DNA from: Diphasiastrum complanatum
Lineage: Eukaryota > Streptophyta > Lycopodiopsida > Lycopodiales > Lycopodiaceae
Assembly: GCA_029204225.1 (NCBI GenBank)
Contig: CM055097.1
Coordinates: forward strand, 62,094,640 to 62,158,639
Direction of reading: 5' to 3'
Length of the DNA: 64,000 nucleotides
In this document: positions 21,000 to 32,200 of the stretch, in pieces
Layout: every line of letters begins with the position of its first letter
Numbering within the stretch: position 1 is the first letter of the stretch
Notes under the pieces: model-generated
The model's input: only the letters and a program-made list of their open reading frames with translations
Told to the model about the DNA's origin: nothing
Database searches by the model: none
Translations under genes and position numbers: made by a program

Positions 21000-21788
21000 A
21001 TCTTGAACTATTTTCAAATTTGACATTTACTGGATACTTTTATAATTTAAATAGCCTAGTCTGAAATGCCAAAGCAGATTTGAATTTATAGAAGTTGAGG
21101 TATGAAGAGCTTAACTATTGGTAGAAAAACAATGGCTTCATTTGTAAAGCTAGATGTTCTTGGATTTATCAAAGATAATGCAACTTATAGTATCAAATTC
21201 GGCCCTATGCTCCAAATCAACTATCCTACTAATTGAGAGAGCAGATTTTTAGTAAGATTTGGAACATGAAGATCATTGGATAAAAAATTGACATCACCAT
21301 TCTGAAATTTCAATTTCACAACATCTACACATTTTATGTTGTGAGATGAATTGTCACCCACCCACTCAAACAACCTTGGAATGAGTGAAGGGTCTGAAGT
21401 CGTAAAGCCAATCATAATGATATGTCATGTGTTGAGTTGTTTCTGAATCCAATTACGAAGAGTCATTAGCCTGGAGTTCTTCTGATTTGGCCATAAACAC
21501 AACATCATCTTTATCTATTGTTTTGACTAATTCGATGTACTGCTAAGTCAAAATAGACCTAGGTCGATTGACTTTTGCCAACAATGTTGGCTTGCTTTTG
21601 AAACTCCATCTTATTTTCATTGTTATATTTGAGTGTTATGTAGTCTTTGATGATATGACATGTCCTCTTGCAATATTTGTAAAAGATTTGTTGTCTTGTT
21701 TGAGAAGATGATGGGTTTGAATTCAACCTTGGTTATGTCCTTGCTCTTTGATTCTACTAATTGATTAAACTTTGTTGCTCTTTCTTCT
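21000..21788 (-). mobile_element. Copia gag/protease segment
   Basis: Minus-strand 21415-21221 encodes the segment after the protease active site ('WVGDNSSHNIK', 'LKFQNGDVNFLSNDLHVPNL', 'TKNLLS'). Upstream (about 21720-21640) is a degenerate zinc knuckle ('KYCKRTCHIIKD'), then Lys-rich gag. It has the same strand as the pol segment at 18240-19915, so the two are probably the ends of one element split by the inverted segment. Confidence 0.75.
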
Positions 21789-21945
21789 AACCTCTTTGTT
21801 AAGAGATTAGAAGAAATGGACCATCTTCCAATTCAGGCTCAGAACTTCAAGCTCTATATTATGAATTTTTTTGAATATAGAGCTTGAAGTTCTGAGCCTG
21901 AATTGGAAGATGGTCCATTTCTTCTAATCTCTTAACAAAGAGGTT
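21789..21945. repeat. Perfect 72-bp inverted repeat with 13-bp loop
   Basis: Arms 21789-21860 and 21874-21945 are exact reverse complements, separated by the AT-rich loop 21861-21873. Both arms derive from the copia gag region, so the second is a fold-back copy of the first. A transcript across it would form a 72-bp perfect hairpin. Confidence 0.97.
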
Positions 21946-23247
21946 ACTCTAGTAAGAGTGAGTCTTTGTTAAATAGATATCACCCAAACCCATTGGCAAT
22001 AAATGTACAATGTTTTCAATTGACCACTCGAAGGTACTTCTTGGCACTTTCTTAGTAAAAGTCTTAGTCCATACTAGAATTATCCTAGTTCTTTGTAGAA
22101 GGTAATACCTAGACTCACAAGTCAATAACATTGAGCAATTTTGAAACTAAGTCTGGCCATTTAAATTCTTATTCTGCTCTTTAGACTCATCAATGCACTT
22201 TGAAACATTCACGACTCTTGTCAAAAATATGCCTAAAGCGTTTGGATATGTACGGTAAATCAAACAAAGTGATTAATGAAAATCTCTCGCATATCTTATT
22301 ATGATTCGTTGTCAAAACAGAAAACCTTTGAAGCAAGAAGAAAGGATGGAAGCAATTAGAATATAGAAACCCTACCCTGATTTCAACCCTTCTAGAAAGT
22401 AGCCAAAAAGGTGGAAGCAAATAATTTTTCAATATCTGGGTCCTACCAATCTCCTTATCCTCAAAAGTTAGAATGTGCATTCAATAGTATATTATTCTTC
22501 AATGTATTTTCTGGTTTTTGTAAAGTCGTAGGCATGAAAAGTGTTTCACAAAGGCATCGAGTTTATACAAAATCAATTTCAACATATGCATCTCCCTGCT
22601 GAAAAGATATGATTTTTTAAATCTAGAATTATTGAAAAATATGAACCCACTCACTAGTGATAAGCATACATCACTCTGAGGCATTTGATAGTCCAAAACT
22701 TGTAGTGGTGAGTTGGGGGGCACGGGCATGTGGCCTTGAATCTCAACTATGTGCTTTGCTCCATAGTTGAGATCTTTACTATTAGTATGTTTACTCTTAG
22801 GTTTCACAATGAGACTTTAACTCATTCTTGACATAACGTATGTAAATGCTCTCTCGTGCTCTCTCTCTTTCTCTCTCGCCACTTTTTGGAGGCTGCCCCC
22901 ATATAACAGGGTGCACTATGGCTACACATCAGAGGTTGGACCCTATGTTTGTTGACAGTCCTTCGATGACATGATGCCCAATGCTCTGTTGTCACTTTTC
23001 ATTCCAATTCTCAGTTTTTATATTTTTTCTTATATTTAAATCTTCACTTTTTCTTTTGAGGTTGTTCTCACAAACAAAGATGTGGGTCGTGACGCGGTAG
23101 CATGGAGCAGGAAATGAGTTTGCAGAGTCCAGCAGACGGATGCTGGAGGGCACTTTCCCAGGCAACATAAGTTTTCCCGCTGACTCACCTCCTGCCTCCA
23201 CCCCCTGGACTCTGGATGAAGTGCTGAAGATACAGGAAATATACCTG

Positions 23248-23250
<3 letters not shown>
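21946..23250. other. Intergenic DNA, mostly unassigned
   Basis: 21949-22150 may be further decayed copia gag on the minus strand. I see no gene in 22150-23250. Short broken CT runs occur at 22846-22878. Confidence 0.4.

Positions 23251-23254
<4 letters not shown>

Positions 23255-23298
<44 letters not shown>
23255..23298. repeat. (CT)22 microsatellite
   Basis: 44-base CT tract. Confidence 0.95.
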
Positions 23299-23300
<2 letters not shown>

Positions 23301-23382
23301 GCTTAGTTTTTCTTATCTGGTTGACGGCACTGTCCTGGTTGATGGCATTGTCCCGTCTAGTTTCTATCATACTTGAATGTAC

Positions 23383-23428
23383 TGTTTTTTGTCTTATATG
23401 CCTTTTGGCATGGAAAAGGCGTTAATGC

Positions 23429-23481
<53 letters not shown>
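23383..23481. repeat. Microsatellite-carrying dispersed repeat, copy 1
   Basis: A (CT)25 tract at 23431-23481 is preceded by 'gccttttggcatggaaaagg' and 'cgttaatgcag'. The same unique block in reverse complement adjoins the GA tract at 29868-29955. The tract and its flank therefore moved together as one repeat. Confidence 0.7.
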
Positions 23482-23483
<2 letters not shown>

Positions 23484-23829
23484 CAAATTTGAGGAACACA
23501 CCCAGACTTTAAGCATAGATCAACAAATATAAAAGTTATCATGGCTTAACCAGTTTGTCCTTCTGATTTATGTGTATTAAAATTGACTTTGCTTTTTAGG
23601 ACAAGCAGTTGGCTTCTGTATAACCAAAGCTAAGTTCCCAAAGTAAAATTCTTGCCTGATTAATGAAAACTACCTCATAACCTTTTACAATCAATACGGA
23701 AATTTAGAGCTCCCAACAAATTCACTACCTAGGCCATCAATCTGTACCCTTCAATTGCTGGATCCATCCACAGGTTAAGCTGTGAAATAGTAGAATCTCA
23801 TCAAATCCCACCATTTTGAAGCATTTGGA

Positions 23830-23923
23830 TAGCCAAAGATAGCAGATGTGGCCTTTAATTAAACAAATGTCAAAGATAGCCAAAGATAGCAGATGTGGCC
23901 TTTAATTAAACAAATGTCAAAGA
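23830..23923. repeat. 47-bp tandem duplication just past the kinase stop
   Basis: Two copies (23830-23876, 23877-23923) of a unit beginning 'tagccaaagatagcagatgt'. It ends 7 bases from the stop codon of the minus-strand kinase gene, so it lies in its 3' UTR. Confidence 0.92.
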
Positions 23924-23930
23924 TAAGAGC

Positions 23931-24418
23931 CTATGATCTTGCTGATTGCTGCCGGTAAGGAGACCCATATGACCTACTGCCAATTTTCCTATTCCTGTGT
24001 TGTGAGTAAAATGCATCTCCGTGAGACATTGTTCTATGCCTGTCACTGAGTCCATGATATGTTGGGTAGGATCCATACGACTGTTGATGGCGCGAAGAGG
24101 CAGGCATGTCCCTTGTGATTTGCAAAACTTCCAGTATACGAACCACCTCACTCATAAGAGGTCTGCACTTTGAATCCCTGCTGATGCATTCACTAGCAAG
24201 ATGAGCAGCTTTTTGCATCCCTTTGATTGGGTAATGCCCATCCAACCGAGGATCAACCAACTGGAAAACACTGTGCTTATCACCAAGGAATGGTCTAGCC
24301 CACTCCACAAGGTTGTGCTCCCCACTTGGCCTTGACTTGTCCATCGATCTACGGCCCGTTATCATTTCAAGTAACACTACTCCAAAGCTGTACACATCGC
24401 TCTTTGATGTCAAGTGTC
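23931..24418 (-). CDS. Kinase exon 6 (C-lobe and tail)
   Basis: Residues 290-451: '[19 protein letters not shown]', '[20 protein letters not shown]', 'CRPLMSEVV', then a low-complexity tail ending '[13 protein letters not shown]' and a stop at 23931-23933. Confidence 0.96.
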
Positions 24419-25981
24419 CTGCAAAACTGCAATCATGTTAGCAACTTTAACACAATGCAAATTTTCAACGGAAAATTAGACTGGATGTATTATAACTTTT
24501 TATTGTTACTTTATTGAAGGACTATCCAGCAGTTTTTCAAAAAAAGCAACCCAAGTGAAGTTCAGAGAGTCACATGTTACTCCTCTTAGGTTTCCAAATG
24601 TTGCATAATGTGAAATTCACAAGTCTGGCCAATACAATGAAAGCTTTCCTTTTGGTTGGAAAAACAGCCTACCTAATAGCAACTCGGCACATTACTATAT
24701 ATTCTTGAAGAGCATTAAACTATGAAATAGAATGCTTTTCCTCGCCAACTACCACTCACAGCACATTCTGCCCCTCCCTGGTGGAGTCTGCAGTTATGCT
24801 TTTCTTCTTTGATTTTTCAACAGCCCATAAAAACCGAAGGCTGATTATGACGCATGAAAGTGCCAAACTTCATTTTACCAGCATACTATAAATTCTTAAG
24901 GTCATAAAGAACTTCTAGAAGCAAAATTTTACAGCTCATAGAAGTTCAAATGTAAAAGGGCTCCCTCACCATCATTTACATTTCTGAAAGATTTTTCCAA
25001 GTGACTTTTCCACTAGCTTCAGTGGTCATTCGTTAATGGCTCAGCCTAGTAGTTTGACCGCTACTTTACCTGATGGAAAGGTCAGAGGAGAGTCCATTCC
25101 CTGATACTATCTCACAATTGAAACTGTCATCTGCCAAAATATGCTCTGAGACCAAATTGGTAAGGACTCCTAAGGAGTACGGGTGAGGTGAAAGGTGACT
25201 TACTTCGATACCAAAATTGTCATGTGCCATAACTTTCTCATTATAGCGGCAAACTAGAAAAAATCAGTGCCCTCCAGAAGTTAAGAGAAAGAACTACTGC
25301 TCTAAAACAAGAAATCAAACAAGAAATAAAGGTGAATAGATCAAAAATTGAATCAAAGTATTCTGGAAAATGAAAAACAAAGAAAGAACTAGGGAAAGAA
25401 ACTCCGAGAAAAAACAAAACTCCACCAAATTTGATAGGGCTCTGATACCAAAATTGTCATGTGCCAATATTAGCATCCCAACATCTAATCCATTCTTGAA
25501 CATCAAATTAGCATGGAGAAAGCAAGAAAAACTAGACAAATTAAAGAAACCTTCACCAAGTTATGGTTAAGAAAGGTAAGAATTGTCATTGACTTCAATA
25601 GCTTGAAATTGAAATATTTAAATACTTTAAATATTTAAATATTTATCAATACTTTAAATTGATGCTTAAACTAGGGCATGACCATCCACTTCATGATGCA
25701 TAGCATGGACCAGATGCTATCACATCCCTACTCGCTTCGTCAGCACCTAACAATAGGTGCAAGTTACATGCACAAACAAACATACCACATTAACAACTTT
25801 TTCAAAGTTCTTTTTACTTTCCTAAAAGTTTTGTAATTTTTCATGAGCAAGGTGTTCTTATGGACTTCACAACTTATTAATCTAGCATCTAGAGCTTGGG
25901 AAGATCAAGATTCCACCTTTCAAAGGTTTCTATCCCTTTATTTCCCTCACAAGTTTGTATCCATTTTTATCTCAGCTGCAA

Positions 25982-26052
<71 letters not shown>

Positions 26053-26146
26053 CACACACACACACATATACATTTATATATATACTAGCGAAGTGTGCCC
26101 GCCGATGACGGGCGGCCGATGGTGTGTGCGCGCGGGGGCGTGCGGC

Positions 26147-26207
<61 letters not shown>

Positions 26208-29200
26208 CCTCCCTGCGCCCTCCCCACACGCCCGCCGTTGTGTCCTCCCCGCATGCGTTCCCTTTGCCCTCCTGCGCCCCCTCCCCACGCCCGCCCTACA
26301 CCCTCCCAGTGCGCTCTCCCAGCGTGCCCTCCCCTCGCACCCTCCCTTTGCCCTCCGGGCGCGGCCTCCCCGCACAACCTCCCTAGAGAGAGAGAGAGAG
26401 AGAGAGAGAGAAGGCGTGACATAGGGAGAGAAATAGAGGAGAATGGTGAGTAAGTGAGAGAGAGAGTAGGTGTGCCATATGGGAGGAGTGTGCCAGAAGG
26501 AAAGAAAGTCTAAAGATTTCAAAGCTCAATGAAACGTATTTTTGAAATATAATATTTATTATGTGATAAGTACGAAGTTCTCCATAATTAGTTGCATGGC
26601 ATTCTTTGCCCCCACCTCCTCAATGGCATCCTTGATATGCCAAAATATGTACTCGCCAGTCACCATTGTGCCTGCCTCAAAGGTGTGTTGATGGCTCTCA
26701 AAAACATCAAGCCTATGCAAGAACACATCAATACATTGATAAGTTGCCAATTCCTTGCATCACTCCAACCATCAAAGATGATGGTGCACCCGTAGTTTTC
26801 CCACAACCTCTAGATGGGCTCCAACTCCCTCCTCACAAATTCCCTCTCAACAATCAATTATCATCCTCAATTGCTCCATGTTGAACCCTTCCCATTCCAA
26901 ACAGATCTTAGAAACTGCTCACATCATCTCCTACCATGCAAGGGCTTGTGTCAAGTGAAAGAGGAGGTCACACCTATAAAAACACCTTCCAACTGCAACA
27001 GCAGCAATATCAGTTGAAACTTACAATTAATATTGTGATGATGCTCTGATATACTACTATGATATTCTTTGGCAGTATACTCCTTTTCTTCATTTCCTTA
27101 CCTATATGGTATGGAGTAGAGACATGATTCTTTGAGGGAGATGAGTTATTGGCATATGGCTGGCAACTACTTGGGCCTTTGGCTATATTCAGGCCCACAG
27201 TACCAGTAGTGACTATCTACTAGTTCCATATAATTTTGGCCCATCGGCCCTTCATTTACTGGTTCGAAAGTTGTTGCTAACATTCATGTACTGGAGCCAA
27301 TGTTGCAGCGGATCGTGATCCACTGCAACAGCGATCCGGAACGAGCGTTCTGGATCCCAACAAATCATCTTTTTTGAAAAAAAGATTCAAAAAAAATCAA
27401 AAATTAAGTGCATGTTCCGGGAAACCCTGATCACGTTCCGGATTGCGTACCTTTTGGAACGTGCAACATTGATTGGAGCCTAGATAGTGACACGTAGACC
27501 TAGCCCTAGTTATAATTTTGTGTCAAACAACATTAATAGGATTGAGGGGCCTCGTTGTGCTGATGTAATTGATTGGAGAATAGAGTTAGCTATCATTTCC
27601 AATTCTTAGTGAGTTCTAGCCTCTAATACGGTTCAATAGTTCTTCTACTAGCATAGTCATATTGTTTAAACTTGACTAGCACATATACATTTCCTACTAG
27701 CACAGTCACATTTCCTATTAGTAAGTGTTCTTTTTGTCATAACTTTTAGTTATGAGTTCTTGAACTTCCCTTCCACATTTAAGATATGCAATTCCTTCTT
27801 TGGTTGTCAGAACATTAGCCTCATTTTGTAGCTTTAGTATATTCCTCTTTGTGACATTGGCATCATTATTTTGCAACTTTTTAGCATTAACATTGTTAGA
27901 TTATCAACACAACACAAAGGACGAAAATAATCATAGGCAATAGGCATATTGTTGGCAATCGCTTGGTATTACGGCCCCTACATTATCGTTGGAACTAGAC
28001 CACGTAGTTTGGGCATTTTCATTCTTCAATTTATCTATCATTTACCAGGAATGTTTATAGTTATTTGGGCCCTGGTGGTTGGTCATAAACCCAATCAATA
28101 TTTAGGCCTCAAACTCTATAAATAGGCCAACGAGCCTCATCGTTTATTAGCTTAGCGAGTTCCAACTTTCACTTCAATAGTTACTATAGCATCTCATCAC
28201 TTTGTCATTCATTTGAATTTTTATTCAAAATTATACTTTCATTGCAACTATAGGCTCTTTCAGATTTATCAAAGTTCTTTTGTGCTTTTGGTGAAAATTG
28301 TTACCAACTAAAAAGCTACACAAGCATGTGCTAAGAAGTATATGTGGGCTTGTATGTGTAGTAAGAGATGCGCGTCCGGGCCGGACGCGGGCAATCCGCG
28401 TCCACGTCCAGCATCCGGACCGGACACGTCCGACCCCCGGACGCGGGGTCGGACGCATCCCCCCTTTTTTTTTAGAATTTTTTAACACTAAAAAAATCAA
28501 AAAAAAAAATTTAAAAAGAAAGCGGACACGTCCGGACCCCCGGACGCACCCCTGGCGCGTCTGCGTCCGGATGCGCGTTCGTGTCCGGGGTCCGCTACCT
28601 TAGATGTTTACATAGATGCTTCTTAATGTTAATGCATCATAATGTATCAAAGCTAAGTCTAACAACATTTTTAAAAAAAAGGGCAGCATTTCTCAAGAAT
28701 CCAAAGAAGCAATTAAGTCGCTTGAGTGAATGAAGGTTGACAAACTCAGTCATCTCCCCGTGGCAAACAAAATCAACTTATTGGATTCCAATTATTCTCA
28801 TGCATAGCATGGACCGTAGGGTGCAACATACCTACTCACCTCATCAACACTAAAGAGTAGGCACTCTTGCATGAGTAAAATTTTACTAAACCACAAGGTG
28901 TCCATCGCATAAGTAAAATTTATAATTTGTACAAGACTGACATGAAAACGGGGCAACATCTCCAAAAATCTTTCCAACACTGTGTAGGTGAAAGAAGACG
29001 CTTAACTCCAAAAAGAAATTGTCTTAATTACGAGCAATAATTGAAGATGATAATTTTTATTGTGTGTGTATAAGATAGGAATACATGTTAATTAGCTTAC
29101 CAGTCATAACATACTCAGGTGCAGCATAACCATATGTCCCCATAACCCGAGTGGATACATGTGTTTTGTCTCCTTCTGGACCATCTTTGGCAAGCCCAAA

Positions 29201-32200
29201 GTCTGAAAGCTTTGCTGTATAATCCTGTCATGACCCAAAACAAAATCATACAATTACTTCCATCATTTACATGTTTATTTCCTAAATGAATTTCGTGCAG
29301 TATACTCCATGCTAGCAAAAAACTTCTCTTACTCCTTAGTTGAACAAGAGTACATTCATGTTTTAAAAGGTGCTACGAATATTTTTCTACTGAAAGGAAA
29401 CAAGAGTCTGAGTCACTATCAACACTACTCACATGATCCAAAAGAATATTGGATGTTTTGAAATCGCGATAAATGACAGCTTTGCGGGCTCCATGAAGGA
29501 AGGCAAGACCCTTCGCAGCACCTAATGCAATTTTCATGCGAATGGTCCAAGATAAAGCTAGCGTTCCTCCTGCATTCAGCAGTACAACCAGGTGTTATGT
29601 TTGTACTAGTGATAGCTCTCCATGCTCCTCATAAAGGCATTGTCCCAATGTCAATATAACAAAAATATCAGAACTAAGAAGTTGGTGCAAAATTGCATAT
29701 GCCGAAGATGCCACATAAATGTGTTTGTTGAAGTAGAAACCACAAAAACAAGAACAAAATACCATTAACTGCATGTACTGTAGAGGCTGCCAAACTGCAT
29801 GTGTGTGTTTGGACATGGGTGCATGCATGCGTGTGCGTGCGGGCGCGCGCGCATGTGTGTGTGTGTGTGAGGGAGAGAGAACGAGAGAGAGAGAGAGAGA
29901 GAGAAAGAAAGCTTTATTAACGTCTTTTCCATGCCGAAAGGTGTATAAGACGAGCAAGTACATCAAATAAGATGGAAACAAGACGAATCAGTGCCGTCAA
30001 AAACAAACTAACTAAAACCAAAGAAGAGAGTGATATAACCAGGGTTATATGGTACGTCTACCATTTACATGCTCAACTGGACATCTCTTCATTTCTCTAA
30101 TTCAAACTCTATCTCAGAATTAAGACTCTCAGTAATTATAGGCTTACGATCCACAAATCTGATAATGCCGTCACGATAGATAAGCCGTTTGGGAGTGTGA
30201 CAATGTCTAATTGACCAGCTATAAAAACTAGATGCACTGACCTACTGTTGGAAAGGCGTTGTACATGAATTATGAAAAACGTATGCACAACTGTGAAAAA
30301 GATTAAGCCAAAATACTCAACAAAGAGCAACTTCAAACTCATTAACTTTTCAACGTCAAAAGTTGATAAGTTGTGAAGTGGAATAGCAAGCTGACTATAG
30401 GAAGTGATTATAGGAAGAACAAAAGTTCAAAAAATCTGAAATAAAGACTCAAAAACAACTGAAAAAGATCAAGTGAGAGAACTTGAGAAATTAGAAATCT
30501 CAGTAACTCCACTCCTTATTCATCCAAATCAAGGTCCATGAAGTGTAGTATAAGGGCCCAATGGTAGGAAATATAGTGATATAAAGATCTTCACTTAAGT
30601 CCACAAAAAAGTACAAAAATGATAGCTCTAACAAAAACTCACAAAATGACCCAAAAAGTGGATATACAATATCTTGGATCATATTCGCTAATTGCAAAGA
30701 GCATTAGAAGTGTCTAACTGTAGAAAATATATTGGGGTACTCAACCTCACACAAAGCTTATCGAATTTATAATGTCGAATCAGGTCAGTCAGTCGAGATG
30801 TTGTCTTTTTAGAAAACAAATGCTATGCTTTTAAGCAGAAGCAGCCAATGCAGGAGTTTGTTCCAACAACTCCATTCACCATCGACAAGCCTCGACCTGC
30901 GAATGTTCCGACACCTCCAACACAAATCGAAGACATCCCATTCGCGCAACAAGGAAGGCACCGACTCAGCAATCGACAATTGTTTGAAGGTCTGCTCGAA
31001 TCCGACATGAACCTGATCGATATATTTCTCAGCCGTTCATCAGTTACGATGAACCTGCCTCAGTAGCAGAAGCCTTGTCGAGTTTCGATGCAGACAATTG
31101 GCATACAACCATGAATGCTAAGTACAATTCGTTGATGAAGAACAAGACTTGGGTGGAGTCTTGTCGAACCTCCTCCGAATGATCATCGACACGAAGTGGA
31201 TCTTCAAGGTGAAGCTTAACCCAGATGGTTCGATATCCAGATGGAAAGCTCGACTAGTCGAGAAAGGCTATGAACAAGTCTACGGAATAGATTACACTGA
31301 GACCTTTAGTCCAATGGTAAAGCATCAATCTATTTGAATATTACTGGCTATTGCAACTGCAGAGGATCTGGACATTCACCAGATGGATGTTCAGACAGCA
31401 TTCCTTACTGGATATATTCAAGAAGACATCTATATCTATCAACTAGAAGGTTACATCCTTCAAGGCCAAGAGCATAAGGTATGCTCTCTACGAGCTAAAG
31501 CAAGCTCCAAGGGCCTAGAACGATAGGATTAATCGATTCTTGTTGCAGCACCAATTTACTTCTAGTTCTGCAGATTCGAACGTGTATCTCTAGCACAAAG
31601 GCTCAAACTATGTTATAATAGCATTATATGTCAATGATTCATTAATCATCAGCAATTCAAATCAGCTATTGCATGAGATGAAAGCTCTACTGTTGAAGGA
31701 ATTCGAAATGACTGATTCGGGCCCAGTGCACTACCTACTCGACATGGAGATCACCAAAGACAGAACAAGCAAAAGGATCGCCATAAGCCAGGAAAAGTAT
31801 CTAACTAGTGTACTCCATGGGTATGGCATGGAAAACTGCAAGTCGATAGACTTGCCCATGGATCTTGGATTCAAGCTTTCAAAAGACATGTGGCCAAGGA
31901 CTGAAGCAGAACAACAAGAAATGTGCAAATACCCATATCAGTCGATAATTGGATCGATCATGTATGCCATGATCTACACACGACTTGATCTAGCATACAC
32001 AATCAGCACATTGTTGCAGTACATGTCGAATCTAGGCCTACCACACTGGAAGGCTCTCCAAAGAGCATTCAGGTACATACAAGCCACAAAGCACTATGCT
32101 TTGTGCTATGATGGAAATACAAAGGATGCACTAATTCTAAACGCCTATTCCGACTCAGATTGCCGACTCAGATTGGACTGGAGACGTGCATACCAAAAAA

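Noticed and set aside
22846-22880. CT-rich stretch
   Set aside because: Interrupted and too short to list as a microsatellite.
25955-26522. Several overlapping open frames over 100 codons on both strands
   Set aside because: They consist of Ser-Leu, Arg-Glu and Pro-rich runs translated from CT/GA tracts and the C-rich minisatellite; no domain and no directional coding signal.
28298-28603. 101-codon plus-strand frame and its minus-strand counterpart
   Set aside because: Explained by the GC-rich inverted repeats of the fold-back element; Arg/Pro-rich low complexity on both strands.
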